Positions 7,536-15,231 are shown, numbered from the stretch's first letter. The stretch is DNA of 18,517 bases from Thermoplasmatota archaeon (GCA_023489425.1 JAMDCG010000119.1:1-18517), one strand, 5' to 3'. Translations and numbers: made by a program. Notes: a model not told the origin generated them from the letters alone.

Positions 7536-8249
7536 ATGGGGTCAGAAAATTTATCTGCTCGTCTAATCGGGATGCTGAAGGACCAGGATGAATTAATAGG
7601 AGACTCCGCTTTTGCCCTGTCTGGCGGGATAGACAGCTCACTTCTTTTTTCAGTTCTTGGTAAGGGAAAACATGCCTATTGTGTAGGTGTAAAGGGATCG
7701 CAGGACTTTGTATACGCTGAAGGACTGTGTATAACATTAAAAGCAAACCTTACAAAAATATATGTTGAAAACAGTGATGTAATAGAATGCTCCAGAATAG
7801 TGAAGGGCATTGATCCCAATATTTCATTCCTGGATCTTGGTTTTGAGACCGCCCTGGCTATCATTCTTTCAAGAATAAGTGAGGAGACACTTGTTACAGG
7901 GCAGGGGGCCGATGAAATTTTTTATGGATACAAAAAATTTTCAGATGGAAGGGAAGAAAATAATAAAAGTAGCCTTGATAAATTATATAAGATAACACTT
8001 CCCAGAGAAGACAAAATTGCTGAATATTTCGGTAAGAAACTAATAACTCCCTATCTGGAAAATGGGATTCCAGAATATTTCAGTACCATGGACAGAAAGG
8101 TTCATCTTGGTGACGGGAATAATAAACTGATAATAAGAGAAGCAGGCAGGATATCAGGACTCCCGGAATCCATATACACCAGGGGAAAGAAAGCGGCTCA
8201 GTATGGAACAGGCATAAGGAAAGTTCAGGAAAGACTTGGACTTAGATGA
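7536..8249 (+). CDS. Stand-alone AsnB-like PP-loop ATPase (asparagine synthase C-domain)
   Basis: Adenylating PP-loop enzyme related to the synthetase domain of glutamine-dependent asparagine synthetase, but with no N-terminal glutaminase domain. The 237 residues carry the PP-loop SGGIDSS (29-35), the conserved TGQGADEIFYGYKKF (121-135) and the C-terminal RKKAAQYGTG-type motif (RGKKAAQYGTG, about 216-226). Classical AsnB has ~500 residues, so this is either a free-ammonia enzyme or a ligase or amidase of another substrate; related domains also build lasso peptides and beta-lactams. I preferred the ATG at 7536 because it is 24 nt from the TATA centre. TTG 7515 and ATG 7521 are in-frame alternatives. 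The stop is followed at once by the ribosome-binding site of the next gene. Confidence 0.85.
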   Translation: MGSENLSARLIGMLKDQDELIGDSAFALSGGIDSSLLFSVLGKGKHAYCVGVKGSQDFVYAEGLCITLKANLTKIYVENSDVIECSRIVKGIDPNISFLDLGFETALAIILSRISEETLVTGQGADEIFYGYKKFSDGREENNKSSLDKLYKITLPREDKIAEYFGKKLITPYLENGIPEYFSTMDRKVHLGDGNNKLIIREAGRISGLPESIYTRGKKAAQYGTGIRKVQERLGLR

Positions 8250-8250
8250 A

Positions 8251-8256
8251 GGTGAT
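8251..8256 (+). promoter_or_regulatory. Strong Shine-Dalgarno GGTGAT before a start without ATG
   Basis: GGTGAT matches the archaeal anti-Shine-Dalgarno exactly and begins 2 nt after the PP-loop stop codon. The first in-frame ATG of the MFS gene is 68 nt away, too far to use it. An in-frame CTG (8262-8264) is 5 nt downstream, at normal spacing. Confidence 0.6.
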
Positions 8257-8261
8257 AGGAA

Positions 8262-9413
8262 CTGTATAAGTTAAGTGGAAGAAACAGTATTATCCTTCTT
8301 CTAAGCCTCAGGGCTCTGTACTCCATGAACTGGTACAATGTATCACCAATGTTATTCAATATAACCTCCACATATGGTGTAAGTTCAGCACTTTCCGGTC
8401 TCATTCTTTCTGCGTTTCTTATAGGTACCGGACTTTTTCAAATTCCATCAGGACTTGTAGCGTCTAAAATTGGGTCAAAAAACACCGCATTGACAGGTAT
8501 GGCAATTATGTCTGTAGCCGCCACTACATCACTTATTTCTCCAGACTTCACCGTTTTCCTTGTAACGAGATTTGTTGTTGGTCTTGGATCTGCATTCTTT
8601 TTTTCATCAGGAATTGCAGTTCTCAATGATATAGATGAAAGAAATGTAAGCAGAAATATTGCAGCATTTAACACCGCTTTTTCTGTGGGAGGTGGGTTCG
8701 GTGTTGTGGGATTTGCGTACTTTCTCCAGTATACCTCCTGGCAGAACCTACTGGCAGCCGGAGGTGTGGTAACACTAATTCTCACAGTTGTCTCATTCAT
8801 CCTTATTCCGGACCTGAGTACAAAGAGTGGTAAAAGGAATGAATTTGGAAAGAATGTGTATAGAAGGCTCACATCACGCCCATTACTGCTTCTCTCTATG
8901 TCTCTGGCTGGCTACTGGGGTTTGAATTTTACTTTCGAAGAATACCTGCAACCCTTCGCTCAGAATCTTGGTTTCAGCGGGCCTGTATCCGGTTTCATAG
9001 GATCATTGTCTCTATTTGCAGGTCTCCTGGGAATGGTTTTATTTGCCTACTTTTCAAGCAAGAGGGCATCAGTTATACTTCCATCACTTGTCATATTCAT
9101 TTCTGCAGTTCTGGCGCTCCAGTTCTTTGGACTTTCATACTACCTGTTTCTGACGGCAGTACTTGGTGGAAGCATAAGCGTCATAATTTTTTCACTTGAA
9201 TATTCATACGTTGTGAAATTAGAAACCGAAAAACAGTTTGTAGCCCTTGGCATATCAATAATGAATGCACTTCAAATTGCAACCGGATCTGTTATTACAT
9301 TCCTGTTCGGTTATCTGTTCTCTGTTAACGCAGATCTTTCCTGGATAATCCTCGGTATAATCGCGCTAATATTCCTTCCACTGGGAGTTTCTGTCATGAA
9401 GCAGAGAAGCTAA
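8262..9413 (+). CDS. MFS transporter; probable non-AUG (CTG) start
   Basis: MFS membrane transporter, 383 residues if started at CTG 8262 and 362 from the first ATG at 8325. The ATG falls inside TM1: the residues just before it (NSIILLLSLRALYS) complete a normal first helix, so the gene must start upstream. In that frame only 22 codons lie between a TAG at 8256 and the ATG, with no ATG, GTG or TTG among them. A CTG there follows the GGTGAT site by 5 nt. Motif A is PSGLVASKIGSKN (about 62-74) and a motif C-like segment is FSVGGGFGVVGFAY. It is probably co-transcribed with the PP-loop gene (stop at 8249). A sequencing error or frameshift is the main alternative. Substrate unknown. Its stop overlaps the convergent MFS gene. 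Confidence 0.82.
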   Translation: MYKLSGRNSIILLLSLRALYSMNWYNVSPMLFNITSTYGVSSALSGLILSAFLIGTGLFQIPSGLVASKIGSKNTALTGMAIMSVAATTSLISPDFTVFLVTRFVVGLGSAFFFSSGIAVLNDIDERNVSRNIAAFNTAFSVGGGFGVVGFAYFLQYTSWQNLLAAGGVVTLILTVVSFILIPDLSTKSGKRNEFGKNVYRRLTSRPLLLLSMSLAGYWGLNFTFEEYLQPFAQNLGFSGPVSGFIGSLSLFAGLLGMVLFAYFSSKRASVILPSLVIFISAVLALQFFGLSYYLFLTAVLGGSISVIIFSLEYSYVVKLETEKQFVALGISIMNALQIATGSVITFLFGYLFSVNADLSWIILGIIALIFLPLGVSVMKQRS

Positions 9414-10642
9414 TTATTGTGCTCCCTCATGTTAACTTTCTTCCACAGTGGGATAAATGAAAGGAAGAATATGGTGCCTATTATGGTAAAGGGATACCAT
9501 ATCAATCCCAGATCAGCTGAGAATACTGTAAGAAAGAATGTTCCGAGTACAGGTGCAATTGGTGTAACCATACCGGTAAGCACCTGAAATGATGTGAAAT
9601 ACTGTCCCCTTTTATTAACCGGTGCGATCCTGCTTATGACAGTGTTGATTGACGGGGAAACAATATTTTCACCCATAGTTATTAATATGGTATCCAAAAC
9701 AAGGAAAATGAATCCCCTGAAGAATGGCAAAAGTGAAAATGAAAAGAGATACACAATATAACCAAGGTTGATCCTGGTGATATCCTCCATCTTACTCAGA
9801 AGCCTGTTTACTGGAAGCTGTCCAAGAGTCACAACAACCCCATTAACAGAATAGAGTAATCCTATATCAAAATCAGACATGTTGTCAAATCCCTTCCAGA
9901 AGAACGTGAGCGTTGTTCCCCACTGACCAAGAATCAGGTAAAATAATGAAATAAGAATTGCAACAATGAAAAATGGCCTATCCTTGAAAGCCTTGAAGAT
10001 GTCTGGCTTCATGTTAACCGTATCATCCTTTTCATTCTCTCCTTTTTTCTGCTGCTTTTTCAGGAATTTTGCATAAATAAACAGTTCTGAGAATGAGAAA
10101 ACTGTGGTGAGGAGAAATATATAGCCATAACCTATGCCTGCAATAAATCCTCCGATGGCTGGACCCAGTGAAAACCCCAGGTTCTGAAGGATTCTAACAA
10201 TGCTGAATGCAGAGTTTCTTTCAGCTACTGATGAATTATCCGAAACTATCACATTGTCTGCAGCCCCTATTATGTTCATAAGTGGCTCACTAAGGATCAG
10301 CACCAGGTAAATGATATAGAGGTTGCTATTTTCGAAAATCAGTAAGGTTAGAGAAAGAAGGAGTAGACCAAGGAAAATATTTGATACGATAATTACAGAT
10401 CTGGCACCTCTCTTATCTATGAGACCACCAGCGACCAGTGTTAATGGCAGTGAGGATATAGCCATAAGAAATACTACAAGACCGATTATGATGTATGGTA
10501 CATGTCTGATCTCAAGAAGATAGAGAGGCAGAAAAATCCACATTTGAGATCTGGCAAATACTCTTATAAACTGATTTGAGGCTACAACGGCAATACCGTT
10601 CCTCCGGAAAATGCTTATAGTATCGTTACCTGATTGTTTCAA
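9410..10642 (-). CDS. MFS transporter, paralogue of 2876-4048
   Basis: A 410-residue, 12-helix major facilitator protein. Motif A reads AGGLIDKRGARSV (71-83). TM5 has the LQNLGFSLGPAIGGF segment, and the second half has DIGLLYSVNGVVV and MGENIVSPSINTVIS, which line up with EIGLVYMLNGLLV and MGENLSFPNGYSIVAS of the MFS gene at 2876-4048. A basic stretch, KKQQKKGENEKDD, forms the cytoplasmic loop between the halves. The start appears to be TTG at 10642, since no in-frame ATG or GTG gives a full N-terminus and a CTTATAT box lies 32 nt upstream. It follows the radical SAM gene by 85 nt on the same strand and may be read with it. Substrate unknown. Confidence 0.86.
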   Translation of the reverse strand: MKQSGNDTISIFRRNGIAVVASNQFIRVFARSQMWIFLPLYLLEIRHVPYIIIGLVVFLMAISSLPLTLVAGGLIDKRGARSVIIVSNIFLGLLLLSLTLLIFENSNLYIIYLVLILSEPLMNIIGAADNVIVSDNSSVAERNSAFSIVRILQNLGFSLGPAIGGFIAGIGYGYIFLLTTVFSFSELFIYAKFLKKQQKKGENEKDDTVNMKPDIFKAFKDRPFFIVAILISLFYLILGQWGTTLTFFWKGFDNMSDFDIGLLYSVNGVVVTLGQLPVNRLLSKMEDITRINLGYIVYLFSFSLLPFFRGFIFLVLDTILITMGENIVSPSINTVISRIAPVNKRGQYFTSFQVLTGMVTPIAPVLGTFFLTVFSADLGLIWYPFTIIGTIFFLSFIPLWKKVNMREHNN

Positions 10643-10670
10643 TGAATTCTATGCCCCATATCAGTGAGGC

Positions 10671-10677
10671 ATATAAG
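10671..10677 (-). promoter_or_regulatory. TATA box of the MFS gene at 9410-10642
   Basis: CTTATAT on the minus strand is centred 32 nt before the TTG start. It predicts a leader of only about 6 nt and a transcript independent of the radical SAM gene. Confidence 0.45.
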
Positions 10678-10727
10678 CCTGATTTCAAAGGTAAAAGAAT
10701 ATAATTACTGAACTCAATTTTATTTAC

Positions 10728-11840
10728 TTATCTGATCTCTCTTATGGTGTTTGGAGGTAAATATGCACATGATGGATCTGATTCGAGAAAATTTCCTGTT
10801 TCTATATATGCCCTGGCCCTTGATCCTCCACACACACCATTGAACTCACAGGATGAGCACTTTCCCAAGAGACGACCAGAATCGCTGATATCCTTTAGAA
10901 CATGGCTTGTTCTTATGATGTCTATTAGGTTCTGCTCCCTCACATTGCCAATGGACAGGTTAAATAAACCTGAAACTGAAACATCACCGGTAGAAGAAAT
11001 AAAGAGTGTCCTGATTCTTCGTCTGGGATTGTACTGTTCAGGTATTTCAAGATCAAATATATCAAGGCCGGTGAGCTTTCTTGTTTCTACTGCCAGTGCA
11101 TTCAGTAGTGTACCACCTTCCATATACCCCTTTCTAATGGTCTCTATTTCTATCCTGCTAATTTCTGGAGCCTCAACAGTTCTTATGGAGAACCCCGCCA
11201 CCTTTAGCATGTACAGATATTTGAGCACATCTTCCATTTCCTGTGCAGAGATAGGTTCCTCCCCTACTCCTCGCCCAGTCTTAATGAGAAAGAACAGTTC
11301 CCAAATGTTTATACCAAGTTCTCTTAATGTGTGAAATATAAAGGGAAGGTCCATTATATTTCTCTCCATTATAGTGGTATTTATCTGTGTCCTGATCCCT
11401 TCTGATTTAATTAAGTTGGCCAGTTCTACAGTTTTCCTGAATGAACCTTTCCTGTTTCTTATGTGATCGTGCGTTGATGGAGTTCCATCCAGAGAAAGAG
11501 ATATGGAACCTACCCCATACTCTTCCATCTTGAATATCTGTTCTACAGTCAAGAAGTCTCCAGCAGCTGGACTCACGGAAAAACCCATTCTCAACCTTTC
11601 AGCGTCCATAAGTATACTTGAGAAATCTGGATGAAGCAATGGATTACCGCCTGTAAAGATAACGTGTGGTATTCGCTCCATTGATGATGTAAGGTTTTCA
11701 AGTAACTTCCTGATTTCATAACCTTTCATCTCATCCGGACTGACTTCGCTAATGGAAGAGGCCCTGCAGTGTATGCAGGAATAATCGCACGCTTTGGTTA
11801 ACTCAATAAATAATAGGTCCGGTGAATATTCTCGTTCCAT
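10728..11840 (-). CDS. Radical SAM protein with SPASM-like C-terminal cysteines
   Basis: Radical S-adenosylmethionine enzyme of 370 residues. The N-terminal CxxxCxxC motif is CDYSCIHC (C18, C22, C25), followed by TGGNPL (63-68), the SAM-binding glycine motif, and SLSLDG. The C-terminal region has C328, C331, C337 and C358 in a CxxCx5C...C pattern, as in SPASM/twitch proteins that bind extra FeS clusters. The opening DLLFIELTKACDYSCIHCRA is typical of the family that includes haem-pathway enzymes NirJ/AhbC/AhbD and the TIGR04053-type radical SAM/SPASM proteins. A peptide-modifying or haem-modifying role is possible, but no precursor peptide or haem gene lies nearby. The ATG at 11840 is 24 nt from a TATA box. 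Confidence 0.88.
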   Translation of the reverse strand: MEREYSPDLLFIELTKACDYSCIHCRASSISEVSPDEMKGYEIRKLLENLTSSMERIPHVIFTGGNPLLHPDFSSILMDAERLRMGFSVSPAAGDFLTVEQIFKMEEYGVGSISLSLDGTPSTHDHIRNRKGSFRKTVELANLIKSEGIRTQINTTIMERNIMDLPFIFHTLRELGINIWELFFLIKTGRGVGEEPISAQEMEDVLKYLYMLKVAGFSIRTVEAPEISRIEIETIRKGYMEGGTLLNALAVETRKLTGLDIFDLEIPEQYNPRRRIRTLFISSTGDVSVSGLFNLSIGNVREQNLIDIIRTSHVLKDISDSGRLLGKCSSCEFNGVCGGSRARAYIETGNFLESDPSCAYLPPNTIREIR

Positions 11841-11860
11841 AATCTCTCTATGAGCCGTAT

Positions 11861-11868
11861 AAATAAAT
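11861..11868 (-). promoter_or_regulatory. TATA box of the radical SAM gene
   Basis: A TATTTATTTATA run on the minus strand (11858-11869) has its core about 24 nt before the ATG at 11840, predicting a leaderless transcript. Confidence 0.5.
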
Positions 11869-11980
11869 AGTAATACCCCAACATGTTAAGTTAGATTATC
11901 TCCAATAGAGAATATAGAATAGACACAACTCTTTGCATACAGCCATCACATTGTTTACTGAGTCTGTTGAATAGATAATA

Positions 11981-11988
11981 ATTTAAAT
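11981..11988 (+). promoter_or_regulatory. TATA box of rmuC
   Basis: ATTTAAAT is centred 24 nt before the ATG at 12008. It overlaps an upstream in-frame ATG at 11987, which therefore cannot be the leaderless start. Confidence 0.55.
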
Positions 11989-12007
11989 GTCATACACATG
12001 TCTTACC

Positions 12008-13189
12008 ATGGATTTGCTGGTGGTTTTCATCACTGGATTTGGTTCAGGTTCCATTATTTCATTTATTCTCTTCTACTTATATTTAAAAAGAAAGTCTGGC
12101 GTTTCAGTGGATCGTGACTTAATTAAATCAATTTCTGTAGATGTACTGAAAGAGGCCAGTGAACAGAATATGAAATTAACTGAAAATTTGCTGAAGAGTG
12201 TTTCATATAATACTGCGACCATATTTGATGAGAAGAGATCCGAAATAGACTCACTGGTAGTTCCACTAAGAGATGAACTTGCAAACTACAGAGAACAGAT
12301 AGAAAAGATAGAGAATATCAGGAGAGAAGATTACGGAAATATTAGAAATTTTCTCGATACGATTGGGGAAACAACAGCAAAGATAAAACAGGAGACCCTT
12401 GCTCTTAATCAGATGCTTAAAAATTCTCAATCCAGAGGCAGATGGGGGGAAATAACACTCAGGAAAGTAGTGGAGAATGCTGGACTCACAGAGCATATAG
12501 ACTTTGAAGAGCAGGTACAGGGCACCGGTGGTGAAAGACCAGACATGATAATTCATCTACCGGGATCTAAGGAAGTTGTTGTGGATTCAAAGGCTCCATA
12601 TAAGAAATTTATAGAATCGTTTGAGGAAACTGTACCTGAAAAGAAAGAGGAAATTATGAAGGAGTTTGCAACTGACCTGAAAAAACAGATAAAAAACCTC
12701 AATTCTAAACAGTATTTTGAGAAGGTAACTGGCTCATTCCAGTTCACTGTCATGTTCCTGCCCCATGAAAGTATGCTTAATGCAGCCGTTGGAACAGACC
12801 CTGAAATTCTTGACTATGCACTCTTGAACAATATAGTTATGGCAACTCCGCTTACTTTATTCGCACTCCTAAAAGTAATTCAAATGTCATGGAAAGAAGA
12901 TTCGATGCTAAAAAATTCTGGAGAATTAATCAAAATCTCTGGTAATATATATGAAAGAATGGAAGGAATGTATGAACGTATTAATAGAGTTGGAAAAAAT
13001 ATAAATTCTCTTGTAAAAGACTATAATTCACTCATTTCATTTAGTGAAAGCAGGGTCCTCCCATCTCTAAAGAGAATGAATCAGATAGGGGAGCTTGGGA
13101 AAACTGAAACTGTGACAGGAACTGAACTTGAGGAATTAACGAGGGAGCCAATGGAAGAAAAATGGAACAAATTTGAAAGAACCGACTGA
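12008..13189 (+). CDS. rmuC: DNA recombination protein RmuC homologue
   Basis: RmuC-family protein of 393 residues, predicted nuclease (PD-(D/E)XK-like fold). In E. coli RmuC limits recombination between inverted repeats. Order of parts: an N-terminal membrane helix (about 3-25) followed by KRK, a coiled-coil region (~45-140), then the conserved core with RGRWGEITLRKVVENAGL (143-160), ERPDMIIHLPG (176-186) and VVDSKAPY (191-198). The acidic residues D179 and D193 with K195 match the expected nuclease residues. A second helical stretch and an acidic tail follow. The ATG at 12008 was chosen because of the TATA spacing; it also gives a clean MDLLVVF membrane start. RmuC is mainly a bacterial family, so transfer into the lineage is likely but may be old. 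It converges with the ExoIII gene. Confidence 0.92.
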   Translation: MDLLVVFITGFGSGSIISFILFYLYLKRKSGVSVDRDLIKSISVDVLKEASEQNMKLTENLLKSVSYNTATIFDEKRSEIDSLVVPLRDELANYREQIEKIENIRREDYGNIRNFLDTIGETTAKIKQETLALNQMLKNSQSRGRWGEITLRKVVENAGLTEHIDFEEQVQGTGGERPDMIIHLPGSKEVVVDSKAPYKKFIESFEETVPEKKEEIMKEFATDLKKQIKNLNSKQYFEKVTGSFQFTVMFLPHESMLNAAVGTDPEILDYALLNNIVMATPLTLFALLKVIQMSWKEDSMLKNSGELIKISGNIYERMEGMYERINRVGKNINSLVKDYNSLISFSESRVLPSLKRMNQIGELGKTETVTGTELEELTREPMEEKWNKFERTD

Positions 13190-13498
13190 AATATACATTT
13201 TATTTTTTAAATGAAACAATATTTTTTCCTTCTCACGTTCTTCCATCACTCTTGGACTGTTTATTTATTCTTTACATTTGCTTGAATCAGATGAAAGTTA
13301 TAAGTTATTTAGATTCTCGTTTTACATTGAACATAGAAAATTAGCTTCTCTATTTATTGATTATTCCCTGTAAATTCCTGTGTTATGTGAATGATCTTAA
13401 GAATTCAGAAAATAGATGCAGTTGGTTATTAAATTGTCAGGGAGAACTTTTAATTCTGTATATATTGTAATGTCAAAATTTTGGCTACTTTACTGAAG
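13190..13498. other. 309-nt convergent spacer, no gene seen
   Basis: AT-rich spacer between the 3' ends of rmuC and the ExoIII gene. Two T-rich runs (13198-13208 and 13222-13230) may end rmuC transcription. I see no convincing ORF, RNA gene or repeat. Confidence 0.5.
13198..13230 (+). terminator. Putative T-rich terminator of rmuC
   Basis: Two runs of T on the coding strand begin 9 nt after the rmuC stop. Archaeal termination typically uses such U-tracts without a hairpin. Weak evidence in AT-rich DNA. Confidence 0.35.
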
Positions 13499-14269
13499 TT
13501 AAAGCTCAGAATTCATTAGGAGATATACTGGGGCATGATCCGAACCTTTCACATTGTCCATGATGTCTGCTGAAATGATCTTTTCCTTAAGCGCTGCAGA
13601 AAGGATGAAGTAATCTATCCTCCAGCCTATATTCTTTTCCCTTGCTCTTCCCATATAAGACCACCATGAGTATTTTACATCAGTTTGATGAATTGCCCTG
13701 AAACTGTCAATAAAACCATCGTCCAGAAAATTGTCCATCCATGTTCTTTCTTCAATTGTGAATCCTGCATTTTTCTGGTTTTCCTTTGGCCTTGCTATAT
13801 CTATCTCACTGTGCGCAACGTTAAAGTCCCCACATATTATGACAGGTTTTCTCTTCTCCAGATTCTTTATCCACCTTTGAAATTCCGTGTTAAAATCTAG
13901 CTTATACTGAAGTCTTTCGAGGTTCCTTCGTGAATTTGGAAAATATGAATTTACAAGGAAGAAGTCTTTGAATTCCAGTGTGAGGATTCGCCCTTCCTTG
14001 TCATATACCTCATTTCCCATACCTTTAGTCACATTTAGTGGCTCAACCTTCGTTAATGTGACCGTGCCACTGTATCCCTTTTTTTCAGCTTCATTGATAT
14101 ATAGCTTATAGCCTGCTGAAAGTAATTCCACAGGAAGGGAATTACCCATAATTTTTGTTTCCTGCATACAGAGAACATCCGGTTTAACCGATTCTATAAA
14201 GTCCATTAACCCATGATCCATTGACGCTCTCAGTCCATTGACATTCCATGAATATAATTTAGCTGTCAT
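13499..14269 (-). CDS. xthA: Exonuclease III / AP endonuclease
   Basis: Base-excision repair enzyme that cuts DNA 5' to abasic sites and trims 3' blocks. The 256 residues match the usual 250-268 of the ExoIII (EEP) family. The active site is complete: N9/N11 in YSWNVNGLR, E37 in QETK, Y109 in YFPNS, D148 and N150 in GDFNVAH, D219 in WRIDY, and D244-H245 in GSDHAPV. I chose the ATG at 14269 (MTAKLYSWNVNG) since family members start almost directly at KLYSWNVNG; an in-frame ATG at 14284 adds five residues. It is convergent with rmuC and divergent from the EamA gene. Function is confident. Confidence 0.94.
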   Translation of the reverse strand: MTAKLYSWNVNGLRASMDHGLMDFIESVKPDVLCMQETKIMGNSLPVELLSAGYKLYINEAEKKGYSGTVTLTKVEPLNVTKGMGNEVYDKEGRILTLEFKDFFLVNSYFPNSRRNLERLQYKLDFNTEFQRWIKNLEKRKPVIICGDFNVAHSEIDIARPKENQKNAGFTIEERTWMDNFLDDGFIDSFRAIHQTDVKYSWWSYMGRAREKNIGWRIDYFILSAALKEKIISADIMDNVKGSDHAPVYLLMNSEL

Positions 14270-14284
14270 ACAATCAATTTCCAT

Positions 14285-14309
14285 TTACAAATTATGCTAC
14301 AATATGTAA
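14285..14309. repeat. Imperfect inverted repeat in the xthA/EamA divergent spacer
   Basis: Arms TTACAAATTA (14285-14294) and CAATATGTAA (14300-14309) pair at 8 of 10 positions around a 5-nt spacer. It sits next to the xthA start, where a regulator could act. AT-rich DNA makes chance repeats of this quality fairly common. Confidence 0.25.
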
Positions 14310-14367
14310 TAACAGTATAACTTTTTAACCATCTTAGTCCTTCCCCAGAATCTGGTGTAAGGGTTAA

Positions 14368-15216
14368 ATGGATCTGCTTATTTTTTCTCTGCCATTTCTT
14401 GTTCTTCTGTTCTGGACCGGATCGAATTCACTAATTAAGAAGGGTCTCAGAGATCTTGGACCAGATAGAATATCTGTTTTTGTAGTGGGAATGGGGTTAC
14501 TTCCAATTTTTGTTTTCGTATTTCTGGATGGTGGATGGCTCTTCAGTCCGGATATTATTATATTGGGCATATTTTCGGGTCTGTTTCTGGGAACAGGATA
14601 CCTGCTTTTCTATCGTGGCCTGGGAGTTGAATCTCTGTCAAGCACTGGTGTCACCCTTAATGTGCAGCAGATCATTGTTATTTTTATAGGAATTTTTTTC
14701 CTGCAGGAAGCAGTTAATTATTTTGAGTATGCAGGCATTTTACTAATAATTCTTGGAGCAGTACTTGTGACAGTTCAGAATGCTCCAGCTAAAAGAAAAT
14801 TTCTCATCATAGCTGGAATCGCAAATGTATTCTGGGGAATATACTATCTACCTCTCTCAGAGTCCATACTTTTAGTTCATTACAGTGCCCTTCCCCTATT
14901 CATGGGTCGTATAATTGGCTTTATTTTTGTTTTGATTGTTAGTTTGAGTCTCAACCATCCAGCACAGAAGCTTCCAATGAAAAGGTCATCTGTTTATATT
15001 GGACTCATGGCAGGTATTCTTGATGGGCTTGGTAATGTGTTTTATTCATATTCTATTCAACTTGGGGTATTCATTGTATCCGGAGCTATTGTTGCAATGA
15101 TCCCTGCCACACTTGCCATTATAGGTTTTCTTTATTTCAGGGATAGAATGACCACATTAAAACTGTCGGGTATTGTTCTTTCAGTCACAGGAGCCTTGCT
15201 AATTTCCTTACTCTGA
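14368..15216 (+). CDS. EamA/DMT family transporter (10 TM)
   Basis: Drug/metabolite transporter superfamily membrane protein, 282 residues with two repeated five-helix EamA halves. The first half runs to about 137 and ends with the typical LQEAVNYFEYAGILLIILGAV segment. The second half ends with FLYFRDRMTTLKLSGIVLSV, the same F-x-E/D-then-G-I-x-L pattern. This repeated signature, the near absence of charged residues in the helices and the length identify the family. The ATG at 14368 follows a weak GGTG site by 10 nt. The gene is followed 44 nt later by the DUF427 gene, which has its own TATA box. Substrate unknown; amino acid or metabolite export is usual. Confidence 0.86.
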   Translation: MDLLIFSLPFLVLLFWTGSNSLIKKGLRDLGPDRISVFVVGMGLLPIFVFVFLDGGWLFSPDIIILGIFSGLFLGTGYLLFYRGLGVESLSSTGVTLNVQQIIVIFIGIFFLQEAVNYFEYAGILLIILGAVLVTVQNAPAKRKFLIIAGIANVFWGIYYLPLSESILLVHYSALPLFMGRIIGFIFVLIVSLSLNHPAQKLPMKRSSVYIGLMAGILDGLGNVFYSYSIQLGVFIVSGAIVAMIPATLAIIGFLYFRDRMTTLKLSGIVLSVTGALLISLL

Positions 15217-15231
15217 ATTTAACAGGAAAAA

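Noticed and set aside
13211..13285. 24-codon hydrophobic ORF after rmuC (MKQYFFLLTFFHH...)
   Set aside because: Lies in T-rich terminator-like DNA with no promoter or ribosome-binding site; likely chance.
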